Below, piece by piece: positions 34,663-44,228 of a stretch of 64,000 nt of DNA. The first letter of the stretch is position 1; each line of letters opens with the position of its first letter. The position numbers were made by a program, and so were the translations under genes. The stretch covers positions 1-64,000 of the forward strand of contig JAGWWS010000004.1 of assembly GCA_018970255.1 (NCBI GenBank). The letters run 5' to 3'. The DNA comes from Verrucomicrobiota bacterium (lineage in GTDB: Bacteria > Verrucomicrobiota > Verrucomicrobiia > Chthoniobacterales > Terrimicrobiaceae). The notes beneath the pieces are model-generated. The model saw only the letters and a list, made by a program, of their open reading frames with translations. It did no database searches and was not told the DNA's origin.

Positions 34663-35643
34663 ATGATCACTTCCAAAGCAAGCCCAATCGTATCGGTGCT
34701 TGTCACTGTTTACAAGCGCACTACTTTTCTAAAAACCGCAATACAGAGCGTTTTAAATCAAACCTTTCGAGATTTTGAAATTATTCTACTGGATGACTCC
34801 GGTTCGCATTTGGCAAAGGCTGTTTGTGAGCCTTTTCTTTCCAGTGGAAAAATTAGGTATCACGCAAATTTAAAAACGATTGGAGTTGCAGAGAGCTTGC
34901 GCGCAGGTATCGCGAATTCGAACGCTGAGTTCATCTCGATTCTGAATGATGATGACTTTTGGGAACCGGAGTTCCTCGCAAGACTACTCCCCCCACTCCA
35001 AGCGGATGAGCGTAGATTTCTTGCCTTCAGTGATCATTGGATTGCAGATGCTGATGGGAAGGTGGATTTTCTAGCCACTGAGGAAAACACGGTGCGTTAT
35101 GGCAGGGCGAATCTTCCTGAAGGCGATGTCAGCAACCTTCCCGATTTTGTTCTAATCAAGAACGGGGTTCCATTGGCAATGGCATCAGTTTTTAGGAAGC
35201 GAGCCTTGGACTTGCGCCTATTAAACTCAAAGGTCGCCGGAGCATACGATTTTTGGATTTCATGTGCACTATCTTCCACTGGTGGGAAATTTTACTTTGT
35301 TCCCCAGCGACTGACAAGTTGGAGATTACACCTCAAAATGGAAACAGGGAGACGCAGCCCAGACAAGTCTGATTGCATGGTCTTTATCATTTCTCAAATC
35401 TTGGATCGAGCTTGGTTCCCGGAGATGAAGGATCAACTCGTTCGAAAACTATCCGATTCTTGGTTTCGGTCGGGTCTAGACTATTCAGACTTCGGTCAAG
35501 TGGCGCTGGCCCTTCATTGCTTTGTGAAGGCATTTTTGACCAAGCCTAGCTTCAAAACCGCTGTCAAAATTGTTTTATACATTCCCCAGAAATGCTTTAA
35601 AACCTTTTTTGGCTACATTCGCGCAAAACTATTTGATCGATGA
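34663..35643 (+). CDS. GT2 family glycosyltransferase
   Basis: A 326-residue GT-A enzyme. The start VSVLVTVYKRTTFLKTAIQSVLNQTFRDFEIILLDDSGS carries the first nucleotide-sugar motif, and ILNDDDFWEPEFL (about 87-99) has the DxD-like acidic cluster. The C-terminal third contains helical segments that may be amphipathic and membrane associated. It adds a sugar to the lipid-linked repeat unit; donor and acceptor are unknown. It overlaps the flippase gene by four bases (ATGA), which indicates coupled translation. Confidence 0.8.
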   Translation: MITSKASPIVSVLVTVYKRTTFLKTAIQSVLNQTFRDFEIILLDDSGSHLAKAVCEPFLSSGKIRYHANLKTIGVAESLRAGIANSNAEFISILNDDDFWEPEFLARLLPPLQADERRFLAFSDHWIADADGKVDFLATEENTVRYGRANLPEGDVSNLPDFVLIKNGVPLAMASVFRKRALDLRLLNSKVAGAYDFWISCALSSTGGKFYFVPQRLTSWRLHLKMETGRRSPDKSDCMVFIISQILDRAWFPEMKDQLVRKLSDSWFRSGLDYSDFGQVALALHCFVKAFLTKPSFKTAVKIVLYIPQKCFKTFFGYIRAKLFDR

Positions 35644-36914
35644 AAGACTCGGTTGTTTCTAAGTGCGTTGGATGGGTTGTCCTCATAGCCAAGTTTGGCA
35701 GTGTCCAAGTTTTGGTTCAAACTATTGGCTTTTGTGCTGGGCTTCTGCTCGTCCGCTTCATGTCCAAAGAGGATTATGCGCTTTATACTTTAGCCATCAC
35801 AATGCTAGGAACCATGGCTGTCTTGTCAGACTCTGGTGTGGGTAGTGGCGCTACTTCTCTGGCAGGTCGATTTTGGGGTGACGCAATCAAACTAGGTCAA
35901 GTTGTTAAAACAGCAATCCGCCTCCGTTGGATTTTTGGAATTGCCGTTGCGGGCTTTTTCTCACCAGTGCTATTTTTCTGGCTCAAGTATTTAGGAACCG
36001 AATCTCGAGAGGCCTTCGTCGGAGCACTCCTTGTGGCACTAACGCTTTTTTTTCAAACCGGAAGCAGCATCTTAAGTGTTGTTCCGCGCATGCTTCTTCA
36101 AGCGAACCGCCTTCAATCTATTGAGTTTTTTACTTCGCTTGTGCGGTTGGCGGCCGTAGGTGCGGCATGGCTGTTTTTTTTAGATTTTGTTACGGCTCTC
36201 CTCGCTGGCCTGGCTTCTGCAGTCTTCCAATGGTTTCTGTTCTTTCACATGACTCGTCATGATTTCAGAAGGGATGTCCAAGTGGACCCCGGGATCAAGT
36301 CCGCCATACTTAAAATAGTCGTAAAGCATTCTCCTAATGCAATCTACTACTGCATACAGAGCCATCTTGTTATTTGGTTGCTCGGCATTTTTGGAAGTTC
36401 AGCAACGCTAGCTGATGCTGGTGCCCTTGGGCGTTTGGCGGTTGTTTTCACAATTGTCGGAAACATTGTGGCCTCACTCGTAATGCCAAGGTTTTCCCGA
36501 TGCGATTCGGCTAAGTTGTTGTGGTGGAGATATCATCAGGTTGTTTTTTTACTGATACTTGCTCTTTTTGGCACTGTCATGCTGGCGGTCCTTTTTCCTA
36601 CACAGATGCTCTGGATTCTTGGAGGCCAATACAAAGGGCTTGAGTTGGAATTTCTCCTTATGGTGATAGCTCAGTCGGTCAACTGTTTGCTAATGGCGCT
36701 ATCGACGTTGAACCTCGGTCGCGGTTGGATTGTTTCCCCATGGGTTGCGATTCCGATTGGAATAATCTCGTATATATCTCTATTTTATTGGATTGGCGTT
36801 TCAACCTTAAGTCAGGTTTTGCTGGCTGGAATCATTGTTAGCGTAATTGCTGTTTTTATAAATTATGTTCAGGCAATTTATTCAATAAGTCGCTTAGATG
36901 GATTGAAAAAATAG
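35640..36914 (+). CDS. wzx: Wzx-like polysaccharide flippase
   Basis: A 424-residue protein with about twelve hydrophobic helices, arranged as in the oligosaccharide flippases of the MOP superfamily (GFCAGLLLVRFMSKEDYALYTLA near the N-terminus is the usual Wzx start, and LGRLAVVFTIVGNIVASLVMPRFSR is in the middle). It would move the undecaprenyl-diphosphate-linked unit across the inner membrane. It is the only recognisable flippase in the locus. The gene is AT-richer than the housekeeping genes, as often seen for wzx. Confidence 0.8.
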   Translation: MKDSVVSKCVGWVVLIAKFGSVQVLVQTIGFCAGLLLVRFMSKEDYALYTLAITMLGTMAVLSDSGVGSGATSLAGRFWGDAIKLGQVVKTAIRLRWIFGIAVAGFFSPVLFFWLKYLGTESREAFVGALLVALTLFFQTGSSILSVVPRMLLQANRLQSIEFFTSLVRLAAVGAAWLFFLDFVTALLAGLASAVFQWFLFFHMTRHDFRRDVQVDPGIKSAILKIVVKHSPNAIYYCIQSHLVIWLLGIFGSSATLADAGALGRLAVVFTIVGNIVASLVMPRFSRCDSAKLLWWRYHQVVFLLILALFGTVMLAVLFPTQMLWILGGQYKGLELEFLLMVIAQSVNCLLMALSTLNLGRGWIVSPWVAIPIGIISYISLFYWIGVSTLSQVLLAGIIVSVIAVFINYVQAIYSISRLDGLKK

Positions 36915-36967
36915 GTCTTTCATAGACTAAATCAAATCATCATGAGTAGTTTTTATTACCACTTCTT

Positions 36968-38065
36968 GTGAGGCTTTTGTTTATTTGTAGCTCGCTGAAT
37001 TCGGGCACTGACGGTGTTGGTGACTACACACGCCGACTTACGAGAGCCCTGCGTGAGCGTGGACATATAGTTTATCTAACTTCATTGAGTGAGAAATCGG
37101 GAAGTCTGAAGTCTCCTGAAGACGATGAGCACGTTCTGAGATTAACTGTAAATTTGCCTTGGAAAGCGCGCTTAGATCAGCTAAATGGGTTTTTGCGGGC
37201 GTCACATCCCGAATGGATTAGTTTGCAGTATGTTCCTTATGGCTTTCAAAAAAAAGGAACACCTTTTTCGCTTCCTTCCCGGTTGGCATCCACAACTTCA
37301 GGAGCCAACTGGCATTTAATGTTTCACGAATTATGGATTGGAATTACGCACTCATCTCCTTGGCGGCACAAGTTGGTTGGATTTTTCCAGCGGCACATTG
37401 CTAGAAGTCTGGTTTGGCGCTTGAAACCAAAGGTCGTGCACACCAGCAATCCCCTTTACGTCGAGTTGTTAAAACGAGCTGGAATTAAAGCGGCTAGGCT
37501 TCCTCTTTTTGGAGCCATTCAGTTGGATAGCTCTGAACTCGAGTGGATGAAAAAATGCCTCTCGGAGGATGGGATCACAGATAGCAACCGTCATGAATGG
37601 TTGTTGGCTGGGATGTTTGGCAGTTGTTATCCCGATTTTCCATTAGAGAAACATGTGGAGCGCGCTGCTAACAGAGCCAATCAATCAGGCAAAAAGCTGG
37701 CGCTGTTGGGAATTGGCGGTGGGGTCGGAACCGGCATGGAATGGGAGTCGCGTATTCGAGAAAGCTTCTTTTGCGATGTGGCTCGCCATTTTGGACGACA
37801 AACCGAGCAACGTGTCTCGGCTTTTCTCCAGAGTCTAGATCTAGCCATTCCATCAACACCTGTTGAGTTTCTCGGAAAAAGCAGTGCAGCCGCTTCAATG
37901 GCCCTTCATGGCGCCGATTTAGATATGACATATCGAGTTGATATGCCAGAATATCGGGACCTAAATCTCGCGAACTGGAGGCAGAGTGATCTCTTCTGGC
38001 CGTTGGAAAGGGTGGCCACCGAAATAGAAAAGACCTTCGCCCCTCCCCAAAAAAAACTTCATTAA
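36968..38065 (+). CDS. Glycosyltransferase-like protein (GT-B fold)
   Basis: A 365-residue protein beginning RLLFICSSLNSGTDGVGDYTRRLTRAL, the typical N-terminal Rossmann start of GT4-like enzymes with the Gly-rich G-VGDYT loop. A second domain is suggested by WLLAGMFGSCYPDF (about 215) and TPVEFLGKSSAAASMALHGADL near the C-terminus, where the EX7E-type Glu of retaining GT4 enzymes would be; only one Glu is clear. It may be a diverged or inactive member. The start is GTG at 36968. It ends two bases before the first FkbM gene. Confidence 0.55.
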   Translation: MRLLFICSSLNSGTDGVGDYTRRLTRALRERGHIVYLTSLSEKSGSLKSPEDDEHVLRLTVNLPWKARLDQLNGFLRASHPEWISLQYVPYGFQKKGTPFSLPSRLASTTSGANWHLMFHELWIGITHSSPWRHKLVGFFQRHIARSLVWRLKPKVVHTSNPLYVELLKRAGIKAARLPLFGAIQLDSSELEWMKKCLSEDGITDSNRHEWLLAGMFGSCYPDFPLEKHVERAANRANQSGKKLALLGIGGGVGTGMEWESRIRESFFCDVARHFGRQTEQRVSAFLQSLDLAIPSTPVEFLGKSSAAASMALHGADLDMTYRVDMPEYRDLNLANWRQSDLFWPLERVATEIEKTFAPPQKKLH

Positions 38066-38067
38066 AA

Positions 38068-38841
38068 ATGAGTTGGAAAAAAAATTACCCTCGCTTTTAC
38101 CGGTTTTTTGCCAAACTGCGATTTGCTCTAGCGCGCGAAAAAATCATTCAATTGCCATTTGGAGCAAAAATGAGAGTCAATCCCTACAGTTATGTGGAGA
38201 GATGCATTGGCGAAGGGAGCTTTGAGAGGCGAAGACTAGATTTTTTGTTTTCCTCAATAAAAGAAGATTGTGTCTTTTTTGATATTGGTGCAAATGTTGG
38301 AGTTTTCAGCCTTCTTGCTGCCACTCGAGGAGCAATCGTGCATTCATTTGAACCCGAGCCCTTAAATTTGATCCGGCTGAAGGGCAATCTAAAACTCAAT
38401 CCCGAGATTGCCAGCCAGGTGAAGGTTTGGCCTATCGCTCTTGGCAACCAAGTCGGTCAAGTTAAATTTAGTCGTCCTCTTTCAGATAATTATGGTCGCT
38501 CATCGTTCAGGCTCCAAGATGATTGTGATTTAATAACCGTTAAGATCGACAAATTTGATAACTTAGGCCTTCGGTTTGCTTCAAAGAGCTTTTTCAAAAT
38601 TGATGTTGAAGGGGCTGAAAAAGATGTTCTTGAGGGAATGAGCTCCGCTTTGGAAGCCAACGTTCCAACTATGTTTCTAGTGGAAGTCCATAGAGAGGGC
38701 GGAGTTGACTTGTCTTCTATGGTTGAATTTTTTTTCCAGCGTGGGTATCGAGTGACCTTTTTCGACGATTTCGAAGGCGTGGAGTGTGCTTGTGCCCCAG
38801 ATTCTGGTGACGTTGCACTTCTGGCTCGAAAAAATTTCTAA
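38068..38841 (+). CDS. FkbM-family methyltransferase, copy 1
   Basis: A 257-residue methyltransferase. The SAM-binding segment is VFFDIGANVGVFSLLAA (about 70-86), followed by the FkbM-typical FEPEPLNLIRLKGNLKLN and FFKIDVEGAEKDVLEGM. FkbM enzymes O-methylate hydroxyl groups of sugars or polyketides. A close paralogue lies 174 bases downstream: both start MSWK-YPR-YRF-AK-RFA-AREKII and share the DNA around the start codon. This copy is clearly AT-richer than the second, so they have diverged in composition or arrived separately. Confidence 0.85.
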   Translation: MSWKKNYPRFYRFFAKLRFALAREKIIQLPFGAKMRVNPYSYVERCIGEGSFERRRLDFLFSSIKEDCVFFDIGANVGVFSLLAATRGAIVHSFEPEPLNLIRLKGNLKLNPEIASQVKVWPIALGNQVGQVKFSRPLSDNYGRSSFRLQDDCDLITVKIDKFDNLGLRFASKSFFKIDVEGAEKDVLEGMSSALEANVPTMFLVEVHREGGVDLSSMVEFFFQRGYRVTFFDDFEGVECACAPDSGDVALLARKNF

Positions 38842-39015
38842 AGGAACAAACCTTCGCGGCCCGAAATTAGTGACATAAAAGTATAAGAGCCCATCTACAC
38901 CCTGCGGAACTTTTGTCGACTTCTCTAAAAAAATGATTACTAGTGAAAGTATGCTTTTGTCAAAAGCGCGCTCTGGTTGCTGGTTTTCAGCACATTGTTT
39001 TGTGAAAAATTAAAA

Positions 39016-39783
39016 ATGAGTTGGAAAGCCAGATATCCAAGGGTGTATCGATTTCTAGCCAAGTGCCGTTTCGCAAGCGCACGGGAAAAAATCATCGACC
39101 TACCTTTCAAGGCAAGGATGCGCGTGAACCCTTACAGTTTCAGCGAGCGCCTCATCGAGAATGGAGACTTTGAAAAATGGCGGGTGGAGTTTTTCCAATC
39201 AACGATCAGCTCTCGGAGTGTTTTTTTTGATATCGGCGCGAATGTCGGATTCTTCAGCCTCCTCGCCGCTAAGCAGGGAGCGACAGTGCATGCCTTTGAA
39301 CCTGAGCCTCTGAACCTCTCACGCTTGCAGGGCAACTTGCAGCTCAACCCTGATCTTGCGCCAAAGATCAAAATTTGGCCGGTGGCACTAGGCGATAAGG
39401 CCGGCGAGGTGGATTTCGGTCGTCCCCTTTCTGACAACTACGGACATTCGTCGCTTTTGTTGGACGAGGGATTCGACCGAATTCGCGTGCGAATGGAAAG
39501 GTTCGCGGATCTGGATTTCGGTTCGTTCGATGAAAGATTTTTTAAGATTGATGTGGAGGGAGCCGAGCAGCTTGTTCTCGAGGGTTTCGGCGAGGCTTGG
39601 GATTCGCCGGCAACTACGGTTTTCCTTGTCGAGGTCCACCGTCAATACGGCGCGGATCTTGATGCCATCGTAAAAATTTTCGCCTCGCGTGGTTTTCGCC
39701 TCAGCTTCATGGATGAGTCGCACGGAGGGGAAACGGAGTTCGTTCCAGACGGTGGCGATGTGGCGCTTTTAGCGCGCAAGTGA
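39016..39783 (+). CDS. FkbM-family methyltransferase, copy 2
   Basis: A 255-residue paralogue of the preceding gene. It has VFFDIGANVGFFSLLAAKQG for SAM binding, FEPEPLNLSRLQGNL and FFKIDVEGAEQLVLEGF, all intact. The ATG at 39016 is chosen because it matches copy 1 exactly at both protein and DNA level (19 identical bases from 39009 to 39027); an in-frame start 13 codons upstream is not needed. Probably it methylates a second position or a different sugar of the same polymer. The GC content is nearer to that of the chromosome. Confidence 0.85.
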   Translation: MSWKARYPRVYRFLAKCRFASAREKIIDLPFKARMRVNPYSFSERLIENGDFEKWRVEFFQSTISSRSVFFDIGANVGFFSLLAAKQGATVHAFEPEPLNLSRLQGNLQLNPDLAPKIKIWPVALGDKAGEVDFGRPLSDNYGHSSLLLDEGFDRIRVRMERFADLDFGSFDERFFKIDVEGAEQLVLEGFGEAWDSPATTVFLVEVHRQYGADLDAIVKIFASRGFRLSFMDESHGGETEFVPDGGDVALLARK

Positions 39784-39816
39784 TTTCTGTCTGGCACAGC
39801 GCGGCTACTTTTCCCA

Positions 39817-40857
39817 ATGGGAAAAAAAATCGAAAAGCTGGCAGTTGATTTGAGGGTGGGGGGTCTGGGGGATGTCTGGATGCGCCTCGTGGGGTTTTAT
39901 GCGATGGCTGCCTTACGCAAAAATCTGGCATTCAGCCTGTCCATCCCAAGACCTCTTGAATCCATCGCTTTCCACGCATTCGGCGACCGCTTGGAAATCA
40001 AGACTGATCCCGATCCCGCGTGTATTACTTATTCGGTTCGGGGTTTGCGGGACTTGTTGCCGAAGGCACTGGGTGGTCAAAAGTTTGCTGCACCCTACGG
40101 GCGAGCTGTCATCAAAACATGGGACCGCTGGACTCCGCGCGACCGACTGAACTCTTTCCTATATGCACTCGCTGACTCAGGTGGCCTCGTCTTTTCTCCT
40201 CCTTGGAACTCTTTGTCGGATTACCAGGGATTTTCCGAAACCATCTTATTGCCTCATTTGAGGAATGTTTCTTCCGACGGGTTTCGCGCGCAAGTCATCG
40301 CTGATCATGATTTCATCTCCCGGCGTGTGGACGAATTTTCGGGGCAGTTTTCCGAAAAGCTTTCGAGGAGAACTACACAAAAGGTCTTGGTTTTCCCCAC
40401 CGGAACAGGTCGCCAGTTCATCCCTGTGGCGTGGGCAAAGAGGAATCTGCACCACGCCGTTTTTGCCATCTACGATCGGGATCCGGAACTCGGTGAATGG
40501 CAATCCTCGGGATTGCAGACCATACTTTATTCTTCACCCGGAGAAATCGCGGCCATTGGGCTGGCGGCTCGCGTTGCGGTGACGACAGATAGCTTTCCCT
40601 CCCACATTCTCCAACACTCTGGCACTCGCTTAGTAATTTTGATCACGGGGACTGAGCGGAGCCGAGTGGTTACGCCTGGCTTCAAGGGGCATGTGGTCGA
40701 TGCGGTGGCTCCGTGCCATCCCTGTCCGCATTTGGAGCGGCGAGGTTTTCCGATATGCAAGGCAGGGTATCAGGTTTGCTTGAACTGGGATTCCGCGGAA
40801 TACACCCGGAAAATTTTGCAGCTCATTGGAAGTATCGGCATGCGGGGGTCGAATTGA
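39817..40857 (+). CDS. GT9-like (heptosyltransferase-type) glycosyltransferase
   Basis: A 346-residue GT-B protein. It starts with LAVDLRVGGLGDVWMRL, like the RxxGLGD-type N-terminus of GT9 proteins, and has the C-terminal nucleotide-sugar region RVAVTTDSFPSHILQHSGT followed by the Cys-rich block APCHPCPHLERRGFPICKAGYQVCL, a pattern seen near the end of heptosyltransferase-like proteins. The donor could be another sugar, as no ADP-heptose synthesis genes are nearby. Its stop overlaps the next start by one base (TGATG). Confidence 0.65.
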   Translation: MGKKIEKLAVDLRVGGLGDVWMRLVGFYAMAALRKNLAFSLSIPRPLESIAFHAFGDRLEIKTDPDPACITYSVRGLRDLLPKALGGQKFAAPYGRAVIKTWDRWTPRDRLNSFLYALADSGGLVFSPPWNSLSDYQGFSETILLPHLRNVSSDGFRAQVIADHDFISRRVDEFSGQFSEKLSRRTTQKVLVFPTGTGRQFIPVAWAKRNLHHAVFAIYDRDPELGEWQSSGLQTILYSSPGEIAAIGLAARVAVTTDSFPSHILQHSGTRLVILITGTERSRVVTPGFKGHVVDAVAPCHPCPHLERRGFPICKAGYQVCLNWDSAEYTRKILQLIGSIGMRGSN

Positions 40858-41852
40858 TGGCACAGCCTTTTTCTGTGGCGGTGTGTATTCCTACCTTCAA
40901 CCAAGGCGGGTATGTGGTCGCTGCTGTCGAAAGCGCCCTGCAGCAAATCGGGGTGGAAACAGAGGTGTGGATTTCCGACGATGCCAGCACGGACGTTACG
41001 GCGGCAGCATTGGAGAAATTTTCCAGGAATCCCTTGGTCCACATTCACAGGCAAAATGCGAACACTGGAATCGCCTTCAATGCGAGTTGGGTGATGTCGC
41101 GGCCGCGAACCGATTATGTTGTTCGCTTGGATTCCGATGATTTGTTGCGTCCTGACTACTGCAGAAATCTCGCCGGATTGCTCGAATCAAATCCGAAAGC
41201 CGCAGTGGCACATTGCGCGGTTCAAGAGATTGATTCAAAGGGTGCCCGCGGTCGCGTCCGGCGTCTGGCGCGAAAGAGTGGATTCCAGAGTGCTGAGGAG
41301 GCCCTCCGATCCGCGGCCACCGGGTATCGGGTGGCTGCGAACATTTGCATGTTCCGCAAAGAGGCGCTCGATTCTTTGCCGTTTGTTTTCCAAGAGGGCC
41401 TGAATTTCTGCGAGGACTGGGATCTTTTTGCGCGGCTTGCGGCTGCGGGTTGGGGGAATGCTTACAGCTCGAGTGTGCTTGCAGAGTATCGGGTGTGGAA
41501 GGACGCTGCAGGTTTGAGAGAGCTTCGGCGCGCGGCTGAGATTGCGGGCATCAAGCATGTAATCGGTTCAACCTTGTCCGATGCTTGGAGTCGGAAGGGT
41601 TGGCCTTTGACGCAATTGGAATCCGCCCGTGTTCGATTCGCATGTGTGCAGTCTGCGTGCCTTCTGAACTTGGATCCTGAGAGCCCTGAATATCTCCGCC
41701 TTCGGCAGAATTTAGAGGCTTTGGCGGGCAACAAGATCAAGTTGGTCGATGAGTATTTGGAAAAGATCAGAGACCTCCGGCATCTGAGAGTGATGCAGGA
41801 TTGGTTGCACTTGCGCCTTAGAGATCTTTGGAAAGCTGTTTTCTATAGATGA
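40857..41852 (+). CDS. GT2 family glycosyltransferase
   Basis: A 331-residue GT-A enzyme: VAVCIPTFNQGGYVVAAVESAL at the start, WISDDASTD (about 41-49) and the metal-binding VRLDSDDLLRPDY (about 90-102). The middle region has FCEDWDLFARLA, where the acidic pair acts as the catalytic base region of many GT2 enzymes. ATG at 40857 overlaps the preceding stop codon and gives the conserved N-terminus; a longer frame opens upstream over the GT9-like gene but has no homology to the family. Donor unknown. Confidence 0.85.
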   Translation: MAQPFSVAVCIPTFNQGGYVVAAVESALQQIGVETEVWISDDASTDVTAAALEKFSRNPLVHIHRQNANTGIAFNASWVMSRPRTDYVVRLDSDDLLRPDYCRNLAGLLESNPKAAVAHCAVQEIDSKGARGRVRRLARKSGFQSAEEALRSAATGYRVAANICMFRKEALDSLPFVFQEGLNFCEDWDLFARLAAAGWGNAYSSSVLAEYRVWKDAAGLRELRRAAEIAGIKHVIGSTLSDAWSRKGWPLTQLESARVRFACVQSACLLNLDPESPEYLRLRQNLEALAGNKIKLVDEYLEKIRDLRHLRVMQDWLHLRLRDLWKAVFYR

Positions 41853-41883
41853 GGGAGAGTCGATCGGGGAATCTCCAGCCGCG

Positions 41884-42987
41884 ATGAAACTGCCTGCCAT
41901 TGATGTCTTGCGCGGAGTGGCCGCGCTTGGTGTGGCTTGGTATCATTCGCGTGTGGACCTTTGGGTGGGCTTCAAAGCGATCCAAGCGGACCCTGCGGCT
42001 TATTCTTGGTTCGACAGGGCAATAAGTTGGGTATCTCTGCCGGTATCTCAGATGGGTGCAATGGTGATGCTCTTTTTTGTGCTGAGTGGTTTTTGCATCC
42101 ATCTGCCAATCGCCGGCAGAGCTCAGATGCCCAACTGGAAAGCATATGCGGCAAGAAGATTTTTTCGAATTTATCCCGCTTACTTTGGCACGCTCGTTGT
42201 TTGTTGGGTGGGATCATGGGCGCTCTCGGCCCCCCAAGAGGGTGGGTTTCCTCAAAGTGGCATTTATGCCGCAAGTGCCGTGATGGTCCAAAATTGGGTT
42301 TTCGACGGGCGCCAAATTTCAATGAATCCTTCACTTTGGTCGATTCCGGTCGAGGCGGAGTTGTATTTCGTCTACCCGCTACTTCTTTGGATTTTTTTTC
42401 ACTATGGCCTGAAGTGGTCACTCGTTTTTACATTGATTTGCAGCGCTTTCGGGCTCGCCATGTTTCTTCTCGGACTCGGGAATCCCAACGGGAGTTTTTT
42501 TAAGTATGCCTTGATTTGGAGTTCTGGAGCTTGGCTGGCGGAGAGGTATGCAAGTCAGCGATTGCCGAAGTGGTCGAGTGGGCACGCGTGGGCGTTGCTG
42601 GCGGTTTTTATACTAACCCTTCTCGCCGGATTTCTAGGTGTGGATGTGTTTTTCGTTCACTATGGCTGGGGACTTTTCTCATTTCTGCTGGTCTGGTGGG
42701 TTCTAGGGCCGGGGTCACTTTTTTTTAGTCGCTCCGCTCCGTGGGTGCGGATACTGGCTTTCACCGGAACGATTTCATATTCCATTTACTTGCTACACTT
42801 TCCGTTATTCCGGCTGGCTGGAGCAGCCTGGGTTTCGATGTTTGGTTCCAAACCGGATAGTTTCTTTATCCCAACCTTGGCCACGCTACTCGTCGTTCCT
42901 GTGGCTTGGGTCTTTTTTCGAGTTATTGAAATGCCGTCGCATCAAATCGGTCGGAGGTTGGGTCGAGCGCTTCAAGTAACCTCTTAA
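41884..42987 (+). CDS. Acyltransferase family 3 membrane protein
   Basis: A 367-residue protein with about ten helices. The first helix contains LPAIDVLRGVAALGVAWYHS, with the RG and the catalytic His typical of the OafA/NolL/WecH type acyltransferase-3 family, followed by MLFFVLSGFCIHLP and WKAYAARRFFRIYPAYF. It would add acetyl or a similar acyl group to a sugar hydroxyl of the polymer at the inner membrane. No SGNH domain is attached. It is six bases from the next gene. Confidence 0.85.
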   Translation: MKLPAIDVLRGVAALGVAWYHSRVDLWVGFKAIQADPAAYSWFDRAISWVSLPVSQMGAMVMLFFVLSGFCIHLPIAGRAQMPNWKAYAARRFFRIYPAYFGTLVVCWVGSWALSAPQEGGFPQSGIYAASAVMVQNWVFDGRQISMNPSLWSIPVEAELYFVYPLLLWIFFHYGLKWSLVFTLICSAFGLAMFLLGLGNPNGSFFKYALIWSSGAWLAERYASQRLPKWSSGHAWALLAVFILTLLAGFLGVDVFFVHYGWGLFSFLLVWWVLGPGSLFFSRSAPWVRILAFTGTISYSIYLLHFPLFRLAGAAWVSMFGSKPDSFFIPTLATLLVVPVAWVFFRVIEMPSHQIGRRLGRALQVTS

Positions 42988-42992
42988 AGCAA

Positions 42993-44228
42993 ATGGTTCT
43001 CATTTCCCATCCAACCGGGAATACGTTCATGCGCGAGGCTGTTTGTGCCTTGGGCGAATCGGAGCTACTCGCAGAGGTTCACACGGCCATCGCCGCATGC
43101 GGGGGAAATTTTTTTGATAAGCTCGCGCGGCTGCCGGGCTTTGGAGAAATTCGCCGTCGCCATTTTCCAGAAAAAATTGAAAATAAGCTTTACCTCCATC
43201 CACTCCGCGAATGCGGGCGTCTCCTTGCCTCAAGGCTCGGCTTGGGCCGTTCAATTAAACACGAATCGGGATTTTTCAGCTTGGACGCTGTTTATCGTTC
43301 GTTCGACAAGAGCGTTTCCCGGCGCATCCAGATGGGGAAAGTTTCCGCGGTTTATTGCTACGAAGACGGTGCTCTAGAAACATTTCGTGCCGCCAAGGCG
43401 AGAGGAGTCTTCTGCATTTATGATCTCCCAATCGCTTATTGGTCGACCGTGCGTCGACTGCTTTTGGAGGAGGCGGATCGTTTGCCGGAGTGGGCCTGCA
43501 CTTTGGATGGACTGAAAGATTCCCAAGAAAAAATTTCTCGCAAGGAGAGCGAATTGGAGCTTGCCGACCTGGTCTTATGCCCAAGCCAGTTTGTGAGAGA
43601 TTCTATTCCAATACCCCTTTGCCAAAAGAAAAAAGTGCAGATTGTTTCTTTCGGCTCGCCGACGCTCTCCAAATCCGCACTGAGGAGTCGTGCCACTGGA
43701 CCTCTCAAGGTGCTCTTCGCGGGATCCATGACTCAGCGCAAGGGGTTGGGTGACCTCTTCACGGCGTTTCGTTTGCTCGATTCCAAAAAATTTGAGCTTC
43801 ACATTTTGGGCACACCAGTAGCGGGTATGGATTTTTACTTAAATCAGTTCCCAAACTTCACGCACCACTCCACGCGGGCGAATTCTGCTGTGCTCGAATT
43901 AATGAGCCGATGCGACGTGCTGGTGCTTCCATCGATTGTCGAGGGTCGGGCTTTGGTGCAGCAGGAGGCTATGGCGTGTGGGCTCCCGGTCATTGCCACG
44001 CGCAACGCTGGTGCAGAGGATTTGCTCGAAGATGAAACTGCAGGTTTTTTGGTTCCGATACGAAGCCCGGAATCCATTGCCAGGAAACTCGAGATGTTGG
44101 AATGCAACAGAGACCTTCTCGAGTCGATGAGCCGCATGGCGAGAGTGAAAGCCGCTGCGATGCAATGGGATTTTTATCGGTCCCGAATCGTGGAGTGCGT
44201 GGCAGTGGCGATTAGCGCCTCAAAATGA
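42993..44228 (+). CDS. GT4 family glycosyltransferase
   Basis: A 411-residue GT-B enzyme. The C-terminal half has the diagnostic run KVLFAGSMTQRKGLGDLF (about 237-254), LMSRCDVLVLPSIVEGRALVQQEAMACGLPVIAT (about 303-336) with the EX7E pair formed by Glu in VEG and QEA, and a final helical region. The N-terminus VLISHPTGNTFMREA is a variant of the usual start. It probably transfers a hexose in the cytoplasm. Overlaps the following methyltransferase gene by four bases (ATGA). Confidence 0.85.
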   Translation: MVLISHPTGNTFMREAVCALGESELLAEVHTAIAACGGNFFDKLARLPGFGEIRRRHFPEKIENKLYLHPLRECGRLLASRLGLGRSIKHESGFFSLDAVYRSFDKSVSRRIQMGKVSAVYCYEDGALETFRAAKARGVFCIYDLPIAYWSTVRRLLLEEADRLPEWACTLDGLKDSQEKISRKESELELADLVLCPSQFVRDSIPIPLCQKKKVQIVSFGSPTLSKSALRSRATGPLKVLFAGSMTQRKGLGDLFTAFRLLDSKKFELHILGTPVAGMDFYLNQFPNFTHHSTRANSAVLELMSRCDVLVLPSIVEGRALVQQEAMACGLPVIATRNAGAEDLLEDETAGFLVPIRSPESIARKLEMLECNRDLLESMSRMARVKAAAMQWDFYRSRIVECVAVAISASK

